A DNA stretch of 64,000 bases from Epichloe hybrida (lineage: Eukaryota > Ascomycota > Sordariomycetes > Hypocreales > Clavicipitaceae), in assembly GCA_019022495.1 (NCBI GenBank), contig JAFEKR010000009.1, forward strand, positions 1,922,001 through 1,986,000, in the 5' to 3' direction. Below are positions 12,689-23,129 of this stretch, in pieces (the first letter of the stretch is position 1; each line of letters begins with the position of its first letter). The position numbers and the translations under genes were made by a program. The notes beneath the pieces are model-generated. The model ran no database searches, was not told the DNA's origin, and was given only the letters and a program-made list of their open reading frames with translations.

Positions 12689-14040
12689 TTAGAGAGTGAG
12701 AGCAAGGATATCAGCTTCAGGATGAGTAAGAACCCTGTCAATAGCCGTGCCAAAGGTCTTGGCCAACGCGACACCCTGACTGCCGGGCAAACGCTCTGCC
12801 CAACATTCCAGTGTCACGTCCACCTCATTCTCGTCATATGCTACTCTGATGTAGACATCATACTGCCGAACCGTGGTCAGCAGTTGTCATGAACACCGTC
12901 TCATCGAATCCAAGCGACTTACCTCGACTGGATCAAAGTCATTCTCCATCTCCATGGTGTGGCCGTCCGAGGTTGATGCCTCGCCCCGGGCCCTCTTGAC
13001 AACAGAAATAGCCGTATTGAACAGCGGCGATCGGTCTGCCTGAGAGTATCGCTGCGTGTTCACCGTTGCATTGGTCTGATAGCTTAGACTTCGTAGGAAA
13101 TCCTCGTGTGCCTCAGTGACAGCGCTCAGAACGCTGCGTGGTTCGTCAAGCCGAATGCGGCATGGCAGGAGGCTCAGGAGCGGCCCAAAGATGCCGTCCA
13201 CGTTCTTGACCGCAACATCTCGTCCGGAATTAATGTTGCCGAAGCACGGCGTAGTTGAGCCGGTCTGCTGACGCAACACCAAAGCCCAAGCCGTCTGCAG
13301 GACATTGGCAGGTGTAACTTCATGCTTGGTGCAGAACTCTCTCATCTTCAGAGCGTCAACAAGTGGCACGTCAACCTCGAAAGTACCCCGAGGCAGAGCC
13401 GCCGTGGTCTGAGAAGTAGGAAGCATGCAGGGCTCCACATCTTGCAGATAGTGGCTCCAAAATGTGTCACCCTCGACTCGGCTTCGGGACTCCAGATACG
13501 TGGCGAAGTGGGCGTACGGTGCCGCTGGCGACGCCGGACGGCCCTCGTACGCGAGTTGGAAGTTCTCGAGGAGGATGTCGGAGGAGTGACCGTCGGTGAT
13601 CGCGTGGCTCATCTCAAATCTTAGGTATGCGCGGTGCTTGTCTGTTTGATAGACGGAGAGATGATGCTGTAGGCCGTCTGGGCGGAACGAGACGGGATGG
13701 AAGACACTTTGGCTCCTTGAAGTGGCCAGGGAATCGGCTTCGCGTTCAAAGTATGAGATACTTGGCCTCGGGTCCCTGAGTACGACTTGCATTGTTTGGC
13801 CACCCCGAGCTGCATCCTTCATGAGCAGAGCACGCAAGAGGGCGTGACGTCGAACGACAGCTTGCCAAGCTTGTTGGATTCTGGCAAAGGTCACCGGCTT
13901 GTTACCGGGAGTTGCCAGAATCTCCAGGCCAAACCCGGTCACATAGACTCTGGAGTCTTTATCCCGCGCCAGTAACATACCTTCCTGCATGGGAGAACAG
14001 GGGAAGACGTCTTCAATGTCCGACAGTTGAGGCATGTGGA
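12689..14040 (-). pseudogene. NRPS terminal condensation domain
   Basis: This domain starts with IEDVFPCSPMQEGMLL (about 14020) and runs in one open frame to an intron at 12863-12922, then to YDVYIRVAYDENEVDVTL and a stop at 12689. The usual HHxxxDG catalytic motif is SHAITDG (about 13591-13611), so the first His is Ser. Such SHxxxD variants are known in fungal terminal (cyclising) C domains, and also result from loss of function, so its activity cannot be inferred. It is the best preserved domain of the gene. Confidence 0.88.
12863..12922 (-). other. Intron near the end of the terminal C domain
   Basis: This is a 60-bp intron with donor GTAAGT and acceptor CAG on the minus strand. Splicing joins ...DFDPVE to YDVYIRV... 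in frame. Without splicing the frame stops shortly after the donor. The position in the C-domain fold is the same as that of the intron at 19549-19617. Confidence 0.85.
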
Positions 14041-14149
14041 TGACCCGGGTTCGTTGACGGTGGAACTCGGCAATTTCATGGGCGGAGGAGAATGGACCAG
14101 ACGAGTCCCAAGACTCGACGACCCGGGAACTGGTGTCATGGGCCGCAGC

Positions 14150-14330
14150 GAGATGGGCAATTGTCTTCCTCTGGAGAATATCGGCCGTGGAGACATTCAA
14201 GTTCTCGGCCCGGGCGAGAGATGATACTTGCATGGCAGTGATGGAATCGCCACCAAGACGGACAAAGCTGTCGTCCACGCCTATGCTTGACAGGTCGATG
14301 TCGAGGACTTTCGCCCAGATCGACTGCAGA
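14150..14330 (-). pseudogene. NRPS thiolation (carrier) domain, last
   Basis: The carrier core reads DSFVRLGGDSITAMQ, with the phosphopantetheine-accepting Ser codon at about 14243-14245. The helix residues before and after it are those of a normal carrier. It is in frame with the terminal C domain but separated by a frameshift (about 14390) from the A domain that should load it. Confidence 0.88.
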
Positions 14331-14429
14331 CTCAGCTCGACCTCGGACGACGGGGGCCCGTTTGCTGTCCCTGGAGCCAGTGCGTAGTTCAGCGAGCTGC
14401 TGCACCGTGATGTTGGCGCCCATGTCTCG

Positions 14430-16010
14430 CAGAGCTCTACGATCTGTCTTGCCGCTCGCAGACACGGGCAGGTGCGGGACAAAGATGCACGCCGAGGGCA
14501 TCATGTACGTGGGAAGCATCATTGCCAGTTCGTCTTCCACATCGGCTGGAACGCTGGCGATGCGGGCGGCCGTCGTCGACCAACCATCTTCGCCCCCGAT
14601 ATCATCTCGACTTGGTTGCTCAACCTGCTCCCTTGCCGAATCCTTCAGGACGATGAAGACGGCCAACTCGGCCGCTGGCGCCCTCGCCACCAGGCACAAA
14701 CACCTCGGCCACGACCTCGCGGGCGTTCGGCATGCTCAAACGCGTGTAGTGCTCCACCTCGCCCATTTCCACTCTCTGCCCGCGAATCTTGACCTGCGTG
14801 TCCTTGCGGCTGACAAACTGCAGACTGCCGTCTGGACGGTAACGCACCAGATCGCCAGTCCTGTAGACTCTTCCGCGGCGTCCAGGGTGACCAGGCGCGC
14901 CGCGTAGCAGCCACTCCGGGGTCTGTGATGAAGGCCGCAGCCGTCTTCTCCGGATCTGCCAGGTAGCCTGCTCCCACAAGGGGTCCTTCCAAGAGCAGCT
15001 CGGCTGTCGCTCCGAAGGGCGCCAGTCGAGAGGAGTCATTCGGATCTACGAGCCAAGGAACAAGACCCGCGCCGACACCAATGTTGTTGAGTTCCCCCTC
15101 ATGGTCCGCGTCGAGCTGGATGGTGCTTGTGGGTGTGCACTCCGATGGCCCGTACGTGTTAATGACTGTGACGTTATCTGGCCATCCTCGCAGATCATCT
15201 CGTTGTATAGCTTCACCACCGAGGATGAGGTACTTCAGGCGTACAAGCTGGTCCCGTCGTAAGCTGCGTGCGACGGAGGCTGTCAGCTCAACCAGGGTGG
15301 CTTTCGAGGCCACCAGGGAGGCCGTCAGGTTGTCTATGCGCTCAGCTTCCGAGGGAACGCAGAGGCACCCGCCCGTCGCAAGTGTCATAAACATTGTCTC
15401 AATCGCCGCGTCAAAGACGTAAGATGCGAACTCGTACACGCGCGTGTTTCTGGAGTAGCCTAGCGCACGAGATTGGTGGTAAATGTCGGACGAGAAGGCT
15501 GAATGGGTGACCATTACTCTCCCTTAGGCTTGCCGGTACTCCCAGATGTAAACACGATGTACATGGGTGAATCGGAGTCGGCATCTGCTCGGATGGATGG
15601 CGTTTGATCGGACATCTTGGCGAGCGAGTCGCCGCCAACCTCCACAACGTCACCTACGACATCTTTGCACTTGTCGAACTCCGTGGGCGAACAGAGCAGT
15701 ACTTCTGCGCGTGTCTGCTCCGCGATGGAGCGCAACCGGGCAACAGGCTGCTTCGAGTCGAAGAGAACGAATGTGCCCCCGGCTTTGAGAACAGCCAGTA
15801 TTGCCACCACCGTCCAGCGAGACTTTTCCAAGTTCAGCGGGACAATGGACTTGGGCCCCACGCCACGGGCGATGAGATCGCAGGCGAGGCGGTTGGACAT
15901 GTCCTCGAGCTCGGCGTATGTCCACTGACCATCCCAAGAGCTGACAGCCACTGAACCAGGCTGCGTCTGTGCAGCATGTAATACCCAATCTTGCGCTACT
16001 CTGTCAATCT
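14430..16010 (-). pseudogene. NRPS adenylation domain, last module, frameshifted
   Basis: Core motifs are readable in order: SWDGQWTYAELEDMS (A1-like), LKAGGTFVLFD (A2), VFTSGSTGKPKG (A3), then a 2-bp (AG) duplication at about 15518 shifts the frame before VMVTHSAF. NTYGPSECT (A5), [15 protein letters not shown] (A6), YRTGDLVRY (A7) and SASGKTDRRAL (A10, with the catalytic Lys) follow in changing frames. A rough reading of the specificity residues from alignment to GrsA is D-A-E-E-I-G-T-P-T-K. I do not recognise this code and the alignment was done by eye. Confidence 0.88.
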
Positions 16011-16099
16011 TATCAGGAACTCGAGCGTTCAACTGCCAGATGGCTGCCATATCTCGCTCTCCAACGCTGTCCAAATCATCAAGCATCATGGTATCGTCG

Positions 16100-17350
16100 A
16101 GGCCGGGATCGCACAGCTGGCGGAGGATATGCTCGAGCTGTGAAGCGATTCGACGAACTTCCCTGCGGCTTATAACGGTGGAGTCGAATTCGATTTGCAT
16201 GTGTACTCCATCTTGCCGCAGACTGCATTCCAAAGTGAGAGCATGTGTGCTAAAGTCAGCATCTTCAGCATCTCCAGCCCCCTCGTCTTCTTCCTTTTTC
16301 TCGTTGCCGTCGGCGAAGAGAAGACTGTAGTTCACACTGCTTTCCCTGTCCGCGGGCTGTATCACCAACAGACTTTGGAAATTGCATGCTTGGTCGTTGC
16401 TAGAGCTGATTTGACGGATTTTTTTGCAACCCGGTCTGCTCGAACGCCATCATCTCGACCGCGCTGGACTGCACGTCATGCAGGAGCTCCGTTAAAGGCT
16501 TGCCTTGTTCCAAAACGACACGAACCGGCACCGTCGCAATGGTCGGGCCCGTCATTTGGCCGACTCCCCCAACAGGGGCTTGACGTCCGCTGACGGTCAT
16601 GCCGAAGACCACGTCCGGCGAGTTGGTGTATTGGCCGATCAAGATTGACCAGGCTGCTCGAAGGACGGTAGACGGTGTAACATCAGCAGCAACTGGCCAG
16701 GCAAGATCCTTGATCGAGTAGGATGTAGCTTCGTCTGGTGTAGGCTGGTAAGCCGTAAAAGGCAGGGGAGGGAAGACTGTCGACTCGGGTCCACCGAGAT
16801 GAGACTCCCAGAACTCTGCCGAACGTTTGGGGTCAACGTTCATGATGTGTTTGACGAATTTCTGGAAGGGGGGCGGGCGATCAATCACTGCAGCCCGACT
16901 CTGGTAGGCGTCTTCCAATCGTTGCAAGAGCAAGGGCATCGACCACCCGTCATAAAGCGCGTGGTGCAGGGTCAAGGCGAAGAAGCGCTTCGTCTTGTTC
17001 GCTGCATCGGCCAGAATTGCCACACGCAGCAGCGGCTTCCCCAGTCCCATCTGTTCTTCATCGAAGCGTTTGTAGGCCTCCAGGTCTCGGAAGTCTTCTT
17101 TCGCTGATCCGTCTGCTGGTCTGGACACGACGACTTGCACCAGTCCCTGATGAACAATGTTCACGATGCGGGTGCGCAGGATCGGAGTTGCTGCTACTAC
17201 AGCCTTCCACGCGATGTAGAGCCGGTCAACATCGATGCTTGATTGAAGCTCCATGAGAAAACGCCCGACGTAATCACCTGATCGCTTTGATGTCATGGCA
17301 AGAAGCCCCTCTTGAAGTGGCGTACATGGGAAAGCGTCTTCAATGCTATC
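16100..17350 (-). pseudogene. NRPS condensation domain with intact HHxxxDG
   Basis: This domain begins IEDAFPCTPLQEGLLAMTSKR (about 17341). The catalytic motif HHALYDG (16946-16966) has both His residues and the Asp, so of the three near-complete C domains only this one keeps a canonical active site. A run of seven A on the coding strand (16419-16425) shifts the frame between TGLQK and IRQIS. A homopolymer-length error in the assembly could explain that one break, but not the others. Confidence 0.9.
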
Positions 17351-17474
17351 CACGCTGACGTTGCAAAGAGCTGCCATCTTGGCACGCGCTGCACCGACGT
17401 CGGTGATCTTCAGAAGTGAATAAGGCTGGATGTCCTGGTCGGCTCCAGACAAGTACCTGACCCTCTGAGCTAGA

Positions 17475-17690
17475 TCACAGAGCTTGGGAGATGTAAAGAC
17501 GTTCGCAACCGTAAGATCGAGGCCACGATCGCGCGCTGCCCCGACAAGTTTCATGGCGCCGATCGAGTCGCCTCCAATTCGGAAGAAACTATCCAGTGCT
17601 CCGATGCTGTTCATATCAATTCCAAGAACAAGAGACCAAAGCTCCTGCATTTGTCGCTCCATGGATGTCTTGGGCGATTGTCGCTGACCC
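17475..17690 (-). pseudogene. NRPS thiolation (carrier) domain
   Basis: The core reads DSFFRIGGDSIGAMKL, with the modified Ser codon at about 17564-17566. It is in the same open frame as the following C domain and the A10 motif MTATGKTDHRRL upstream (about 17767). Confidence 0.9.
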
Positions 17691-17739
17691 CCAGTGGCGT
17701 TCATTGTTGTCAATTCCTCCATGCTGTATCCTTCACCAA

Positions 17740-19430
17740 TAGCGCGGAGACGGCGATGGTCGGTCTTGCCCGTCGCGGTCATGGGAAGACTCGCCAGGAG
17801 AAGGTAAGCGGACGGGATCATGTACGCCGGGAGCTTGGCAAGGAGACTGTCAGTCAAATCCGGAATCTTGTGCTTCGCAGCGGCGAGAAACGCTTTGTGC
17901 AACTTCCGTGTCTTTTCCTGTTGTGTAAATGAATGCCACCAGCCTTGGTTTCCGACTGTCTCGAGGCGCGATGACATCCGCCACAAATTGGACACGGTCA
18001 TCTTCAAGACCCATGCGTACGTGGTGCTCAACGTCGCCCAGCTCAACACGCTGCCCGTTGATCTTGACTTGGGCGTCCTTGCGGCCGACAAAAGTCAGGC
18101 CACCATCGGCGTCGTAGTAAACCAGATCACCCGTTTTATACAGCCGTCCATGCCGCCCAGGTTGGTTCTGGCCTGGCCCACCTCTAAGCAACCAGGTGAG
18201 AGCCTCGATGAAGCTTGCGGCAGTCTTCTCGGGGTCATTCAGGCAGCCTTCGCCAACCAGGGGCCCCTCCAGCAGAAGCTCACCAACAACACCAATGGGC
18301 AACAGTTCGTCATGGTTGGAAGGTCGAACAACCCAGGTGGACAGGCCGATGCCCACGCCGATGCTCGTGTTGGCGACACTGCTGTCCTTTTGCATGACAG
18401 CGCCAGTTGCATTAACACTGCATTCCGCGGGGCCATAAGTATTCAGCGTCAGAGTCCGAGCAGCCCATTTAGCAGCCAGGTTACCTGGGAGTGCCTCTCC
18501 GCTAAAGAGCAAGGCACTCCAGGCCGCTGAAATCGGATGGCTCTAGAGTACTGGCCACTGAGGGGGTCAGATATGTAAATGTCACGCCGTAAGAACGGAA
18601 AGCTCCGGCGATATCGTTCCTAGCCTCATGAAGCGAAGGGATACACAAGCATGCTCCTGCTGTTATGGTATGCAGGAAATTAGACCATGCGACGTCAAAG
18701 GAGTACATGGCAAGGTCAAAGACCCTAGAAGATGGCTTAAATCCTAACTCGCTTTGTTGGTGGCGGATCGCACTGGTGAAGTTGGAGTGTGTGATCACAA
18801 CACCCTTGGGCGTACCGGTGCTACCGGATGTAAAGACCACGTAGAGTTTATTTTGCCGGCTGTATGTCTGGCAGTGGTCGGTTGGCCGCCGTGTTTAGTT
18901 GTTTCTGCTCTGCTTCGCAAGCCTCTTCCAGTACGATAATAGGTCTGTCAGTTAGTTGTTTGGCTAGACCTTGGTTGCTCCTAGAAGCCACGATTACAAC
19001 GGGCTCGACTTGGCGAACAATGGTGCGAAGACGCTCCCCTGGTAGATTAGTGTCAAGAGCCACCGAGGCGGCTCCAGCCTTCATCACAGCGAGCATAGCA
19101 ACGGGAGTCCAACGTGAACTTTTCGAAACACAGAGGCACAATCCCATTAGGTTTGATGCCTTGACTAGTGAGGTAATGTGCTATGAGTGTGGAGAGGTTA
19201 TCCAGCTCAGCATAAGTCCAGTTGCCGTCCCACGCGCACACAGCTAGGGCATCTGGCCGATTTCGTGCTGTAGCCATGGAAATATGTCGTGAACGAGTCC
19301 GTCGACGGTCTCGAATGCCGTCTTGTTCCATTCCCACAGTTTGTACAAATCTGGGCTGCTGCACTTGTCTAATCAGACAAGCGCTTGGGCGTCTTGCTCT
19401 CGGCAGACATGTCTTGTGTGGTGAGGGCAA
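17740..19430 (-). pseudogene. NRPS adenylation domain, middle module, four frameshifts
   Basis: Motifs in order: [29 protein letters not shown] (A2), VVFTSGSTGTPKGVVITHSN (A3), SGEALPG, NTYGPAECSV (A5), [13 protein letters not shown] (A6), YKTGDLVYY (A7), GRKDAQVKINGQRVE (A8). Breaks fall at about 19115, 18850, 18508 and 17900. By eye, the GrsA-equivalent specificity residues read approximately D-V-S-Y-?-?-T-V-N-K; the two unknown positions fall at a frameshift. Confidence 0.88.
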
Positions 19431-20790
19431 TGACGTTGCTGCGCAGGAGTGATGTGACGCTCTCCTTTTCCGAACGAGACAGAGAGCAGCAAGTCAAGGA
19501 CAGGACGACTTCTTCTGTCCCATATCCTATGTTTAATGCAAGATCGTACTGCAAATTTTCTTTTTCCGCAATATAAGCTTCGGGGCAAGCTCAAAGGGGA
19601 AAATAATCATCACTTACCTCTGTTGGGTGCTCGCTGTCAAGCTCTGTGATTTCCACTGTTGGGTTCACTGCATCTTCATCTGCGCCCATTTCCTCGTTTC
19701 TCTGGAAAGAAACAATGGTTTTAAAGAGCGCCTGTCTAGACGGTATGTTTAACGCGTGCTGGATGTCCGCTAATGAGCAGTGCTGAAATACGAGGTCTTC
19801 GAGCACCTGGTCGTGGGCCTTCTTGATAACATCGTCAACTTTCTCGTCGGCTGCGAAGTTCAGGCGGCAGATCAGCATGTTGGCATACGCGCCAACAGCG
19901 TCAGTAATTCCCAAGGTGGGAAGATCTCTGCCGGATGCAAGGTAGCCAAAGCAAACGTCGCTGGTTCCGACGTACGCCTGCAGAGTTAAGCCCCAAGCTA
20001 CTTGGAAGATACTGGCAGGGGTGACGGAGTGATTCACGCAGAAACGATGGACGCGGACAAGTGCATGTCCGTCAATTGTTGAAGTGGTGTTAGTGAGAAC
20101 GTCCGGCTCGACGCCAGCTGGAGAAGCAGAGAGTTGGGGGAAATGGCAAGGCTCTGTGCTCGCGAGCTTTCCCTATTCCAATATGCATCTTCTCCGCCGC
20201 AGAACTGGACATGAGGGCTCTTGCGAAGTCTTTGCTCTACTTAGATAGACCTCCTTGTCCTAATGTGCCCTCGTAAGCGGCTGTCCAATCTCGGATGATC
20301 AGCTCATTGGAGGCGCCGTCTGTGATAGCATGGCTCATTTCGAGGTGGGCAATTACTCGCCCGTCCGATAGTTAACACAGGGTGAGGCGATGGGGAGGCT
20401 TCTCGTGCCTATATTCAACGGGAGGTAAGTTTTTGAATGTGTCTAGAGCTGTGCTCTCGTTCTCAGATCGAAGTATGGTGATGTCGCCTTGGCAGGATTG
20501 CAAAAGTACTTGATAGAAGGCAGATACTCGATCTAGCCCTGGGACGAATACGCTACGGAGCGATGGTTGGCGAGCAATAGTAACTCTCTAGGCATGAGCT
20601 AGCCTGTCTGGATTGACAGGGCTGCCGCTCCGAGGACATTCTATCTCGTAAGTCTGGGACGTCTTGTATGATTTGGGGTCCCTGATCTGGCTTAGCAGTG
20701 TACCATCAACCATAGGTGAGCAAGGAAACACATCTTTAACCCGAGTTTTGTTAGTAAGCTCAATGTTGGGAATCATGTGGCTCTGGAGCT
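19425..20790 (-). pseudogene. NRPS condensation domain following the E domain, degraded
   Basis: It begins VKDVFPCSPMVDGTLL (about 20730) and continues after a stop near 20588 with RSVFVPGLDRV and MSHAITDG (20315-20335), where the first catalytic His is Ser as in the terminal C domain. The second half (MNHSVTPASIFQVAWG to ELDSEHPTE) is open to an intron at 19549-19617. Position after E suggests a DCL-type function in the ancestor. Confidence 0.85.
19549..19617 (-). other. Intron near the end of the second C domain
   Basis: This is a 69-bp intron with donor GTAAGT and acceptor TTGCAG. Splicing joins SEHPTE to YDLALNIGYG in frame. It occupies the same place in the domain (PxE|YD) as the intron of the terminal C domain, pointing to duplication of an intron-containing unit. 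Confidence 0.85.
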
Positions 20791-20809
20791 GATCTAGTCC
20801 TCGGTAATC

Positions 20810-21900
20810 GAGCTGCAGAAATTCGTAGTCGCACAAGGTGCGTGATGCATCCCTCGAAGCCAGGCTCTCGCAGATGATGGTCAACGATGTTCCGATTGAG
20901 TCAATCCATTTATTGATGAGGCCCTGATGAGCGATGTGGCGATTATAAGTAAAAGAATAATTGGCCGTTCCACCTTCGAATAAAACATTGATGTTGAACA
21001 GCGTCGATGCCGGCAGCGACGTTCCTTCTTCTGGCACATCGAGAGAGATGCTCTCGAAAAGGCCATCTTCCTTCTCCAGTTGCTGGAATTGACCGTGATA
21101 GTTGAATAAAACCTCCGAGGTAGATTCATGTGACTCAAACGCCAGGCGTCCTTTGTTCGTTAAATACCTGGAAGCAAAGTAGGCCCAGCCATTGCTTGGC
21201 AGGCGCCTCCGCGCATCTTTGACATGGCGTACGACGTTGGCTGCGATGTCATCTCCAATTGCCGCCCTCGACAGATGGATAGGTGTCATGGTGGTAAACC
21301 AACCAACCGTGCGTGTCGGATCAGTCTCTGGAGTTCAAGTTTCACGACCGTGTCCCTCGTTGAAGATAGTCAGTCCCTCGCGGTCTTTGAACACGGACAA
21401 GAAGGCAGCCCAGACCGCTGAAAGAAGCAGATCGACTGGTGTCGAATCCAGGGCGGCGTTGCTGTCCTTAAGCAGCAAAGATGTCATGTGCTCATCGATG
21501 TCGATTGATCTCATCTCATGATCGCTAGTAGTATTGGAGACGGATTCATCAAACTTCCAAAACGTCAGATCATTAGAGACCCCGCTAGTGGAAAGGAACT
21601 TGGAAGGATCGATGTGCTCGGACGACTCGGCCTTCTCAACCTGAGCACGATTTCAAACCTGGAAGGGGAGGCTGTATTACTAGTAGTTCGCCTCCATCTA
21701 TGAGAGTCTCGAGGTCGTCCAGGAGAACACGCCATGATACAAGATCTATGACTAAATGGTGCGCGATTAGTATCAGGTAACAGGCGCCATCGGGCAACGT
21801 GTAGGCGTCTGCGGCAAAGACTGGGCCTCGTTCGATATCCAATTCTTGTTGTCTCTACAGGGTTACAGCCTCGACGTCGGAAAGACTCTCCGAACATCGG
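20810..21900 (-). pseudogene. NRPS epimerization domain, degraded
   Basis: The E signature DIERGPVFAAD is followed by HHLVIDLVSWRVLLDDLE (about 21710-21765, both His and the Asp kept), then after a frame change VDLLLSAVWAAFLSVF and, near the C-terminal end, GWFTTMTPIHLSRA and WAYFASRYL. The HHxxxDxxSW form and the GWFTTM block distinguish E from C domains. It would convert the residue loaded by the preceding A domain to the D-form. It is broken by a frameshift at about 21650 and stops. Confidence 0.88.
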
Positions 21901-21929
21901 ACGAAGCACCGAAATGATAGACGCCATCA

Positions 21930-22590
21930 TCTGCAGGCAGCACACGTTGCGATCAGACCCCTTTTAAATTTGCAGATGAGCTCAATGGCATGTCTTTCAG
22001 GACCACCCACCCCCGGGAGATCATCCCGGCGCTCGTCGTCGGAGGGGATGCAGAGGCAGCCACCACACTCGAGTGCACACAAGACGTTCGACAAAGCAAC
22101 GTCAAAGGCGTAGGATGCAGAGTCGACAACTTGCGCATTGGCCGTAAACCACGTGCCATGCAAATCCCGCAAGGCAAAGCTGAAGTTGGAATGGCTAACC
22201 ATCACCTCCTTCGGTACACTATTTGTGCCGGACGTGAATACAACATGGAGCCTCGGCCACGCTTCCACCTCTGGTAGAGGATTTGTAAGAGTCGCCGTCG
22301 TCGTCGCCTCGACTAGGCCTTCATATTCAGCAAAGATGGCTTGATTTGTTAATCGCCTGGACGGCCAGAGCTGCCACAGGGGGTCCAGCAAGACTTCTCG
22401 AAACATAGGGGAATGATTATTTAAGGCCTAACGTTTTGAGAGCGACCACGTACCGCGCGCGCGAGACGAGTTAAAACGGCATACAGCTTGGCATAAGTCC
22501 AGTTACCGTCCCAGGCGCATGTCACGGGTGCCCTGGGTTAACTTTGCACTGTTGCTGCGATGATGTCATGTACTGGCACATCTGCTGTCG
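21930..22590 (-). pseudogene. NRPS adenylation relic, internally deleted
   Basis: An A-domain start ([19 protein letters not shown], about 22475-22535) is followed after a gap by VVFTSGTNSVPKEVMVSHSN (a damaged A3 loop) and SYAFDVALSNVLCALECGGC (A4). All of A5-A10 and the carrier domain are absent, and E-domain sequence follows within about 50 bp. It is therefore a deletion product. Confidence 0.8.
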
Positions 22591-22649
22591 GAAATGGCAT
22601 TGCTGTTATTACCATTGTTGTCTTACTTAAACAGGACACTGCTGCCCTC

Positions 22650-22895
22650 TGAAGCGGGATTCTCGCCCAACACCATGTATGACCAGCAGGGTCTGGAATT
22701 TGCAAGCGCTTGCAGCGGCAGCGCTGACACGACGAATGTGTGACAATCCAGGTCGCTTGGCTGTCATGGCAAGCAGACCTTCTTGAAGTGGCGTGCATGG
22801 AAATGCATGCTCGACCATGCCTTATTCAACGGCGCACAGAGCTGCGATCTTGCCGCGCATCGTCTCAGTGCTGACAGTCAATTTCAGGATTTAGA
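22650..22895 (-). pseudogene. NRPS condensation relic, central part deleted
   Basis: The start of a C domain (EHAFPCTPLQEGLLAMTAKRP, about 22755-22815) runs directly into its C-terminal part (IRRVSAAAASACKFQTLLVI). The whole centre with the HHxxxDG motif is lost, some 350 residues judged from the other C domains here. It is the most upstream recognisable NRPS piece. Confidence 0.8.
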
Positions 22896-22964
22896 ATGGC
22901 TTGATCGCGTCTTAAATGGTACTTGAATCAGAAAGAACCACAGTAGCAAGGTTCCATCGAGGAG

Positions 22965-23011
22965 CGGGGTGCCGGGGGTGTGTGCCGGGGGGGGTGCCGG
23001 GGGGGGGTGCG
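22965..23011 (+). other. G-rich tract, potential G-quadruplex
   Basis: Repeated gccggggg/gtgcc blocks with G runs of 4 to 9 on the plus strand sit exactly where NRPS similarity stops. This is a plausible fragile or breakpoint site, but that is inference. Confidence 0.5.
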
Positions 23012-23129
23012 GCCGTGAACCCGAACCAAGTGGAGATCGCGAGGCTTGGCATCTCGGCCGGATGTGACCTTGCGCAAGGGGGAACGGGACGGGCCCACTT
23101 CACGGTGCTAGTAGGGCTTTATCTCACAT

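Larger units (their letters stand above)
12689..22900 (-). pseudogene. Non-ribosomal peptide synthetase, C-terminal part, decayed
   Basis: Reading on the minus strand, the order is condensation relic, adenylation relic, epimerization, condensation, adenylation, thiolation, condensation, adenylation, thiolation, terminal condensation. This is the tail of a multimodular fungal NRPS, which would assemble a short peptide containing a D-residue and release it through a terminal C domain. It cannot make a full product: there are at least nine frameshifts (about 19115, 18850, 18508, 17900, 16419-16425, 15518, 14920, 14700, 14390), stops and frame breaks in the E and second C domains, and large deletions in the first module. 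The changes are small indels, not RIP-type C-to-T. No N-terminal modules or start are present; upstream of 22900 the similarity ends at a G-rich tract. The stop codon is at 12689-12691. Confidence 0.93.

Noticed and set aside
12433..12774. 113-residue minus-strand frame rich in Phe/Ser/Leu
   Set aside because: It is the translation of the ggacaaagaaaa minisatellite complement plus the spliced NRPS 3' end; low complexity, no domain.
13322..15954. Several plus-strand frames of 100-200 residues opposite the NRPS
   Set aside because: They are antisense shadows of GC-richer NRPS coding sequence; none has family motifs.
14430..19430. Prediction of the amino acids loaded by the two A domains
   Set aside because: The specificity residues were aligned by eye, one domain is frameshifted at two of the positions, and the codes are not ones I recognise; a substrate call would be guesswork.
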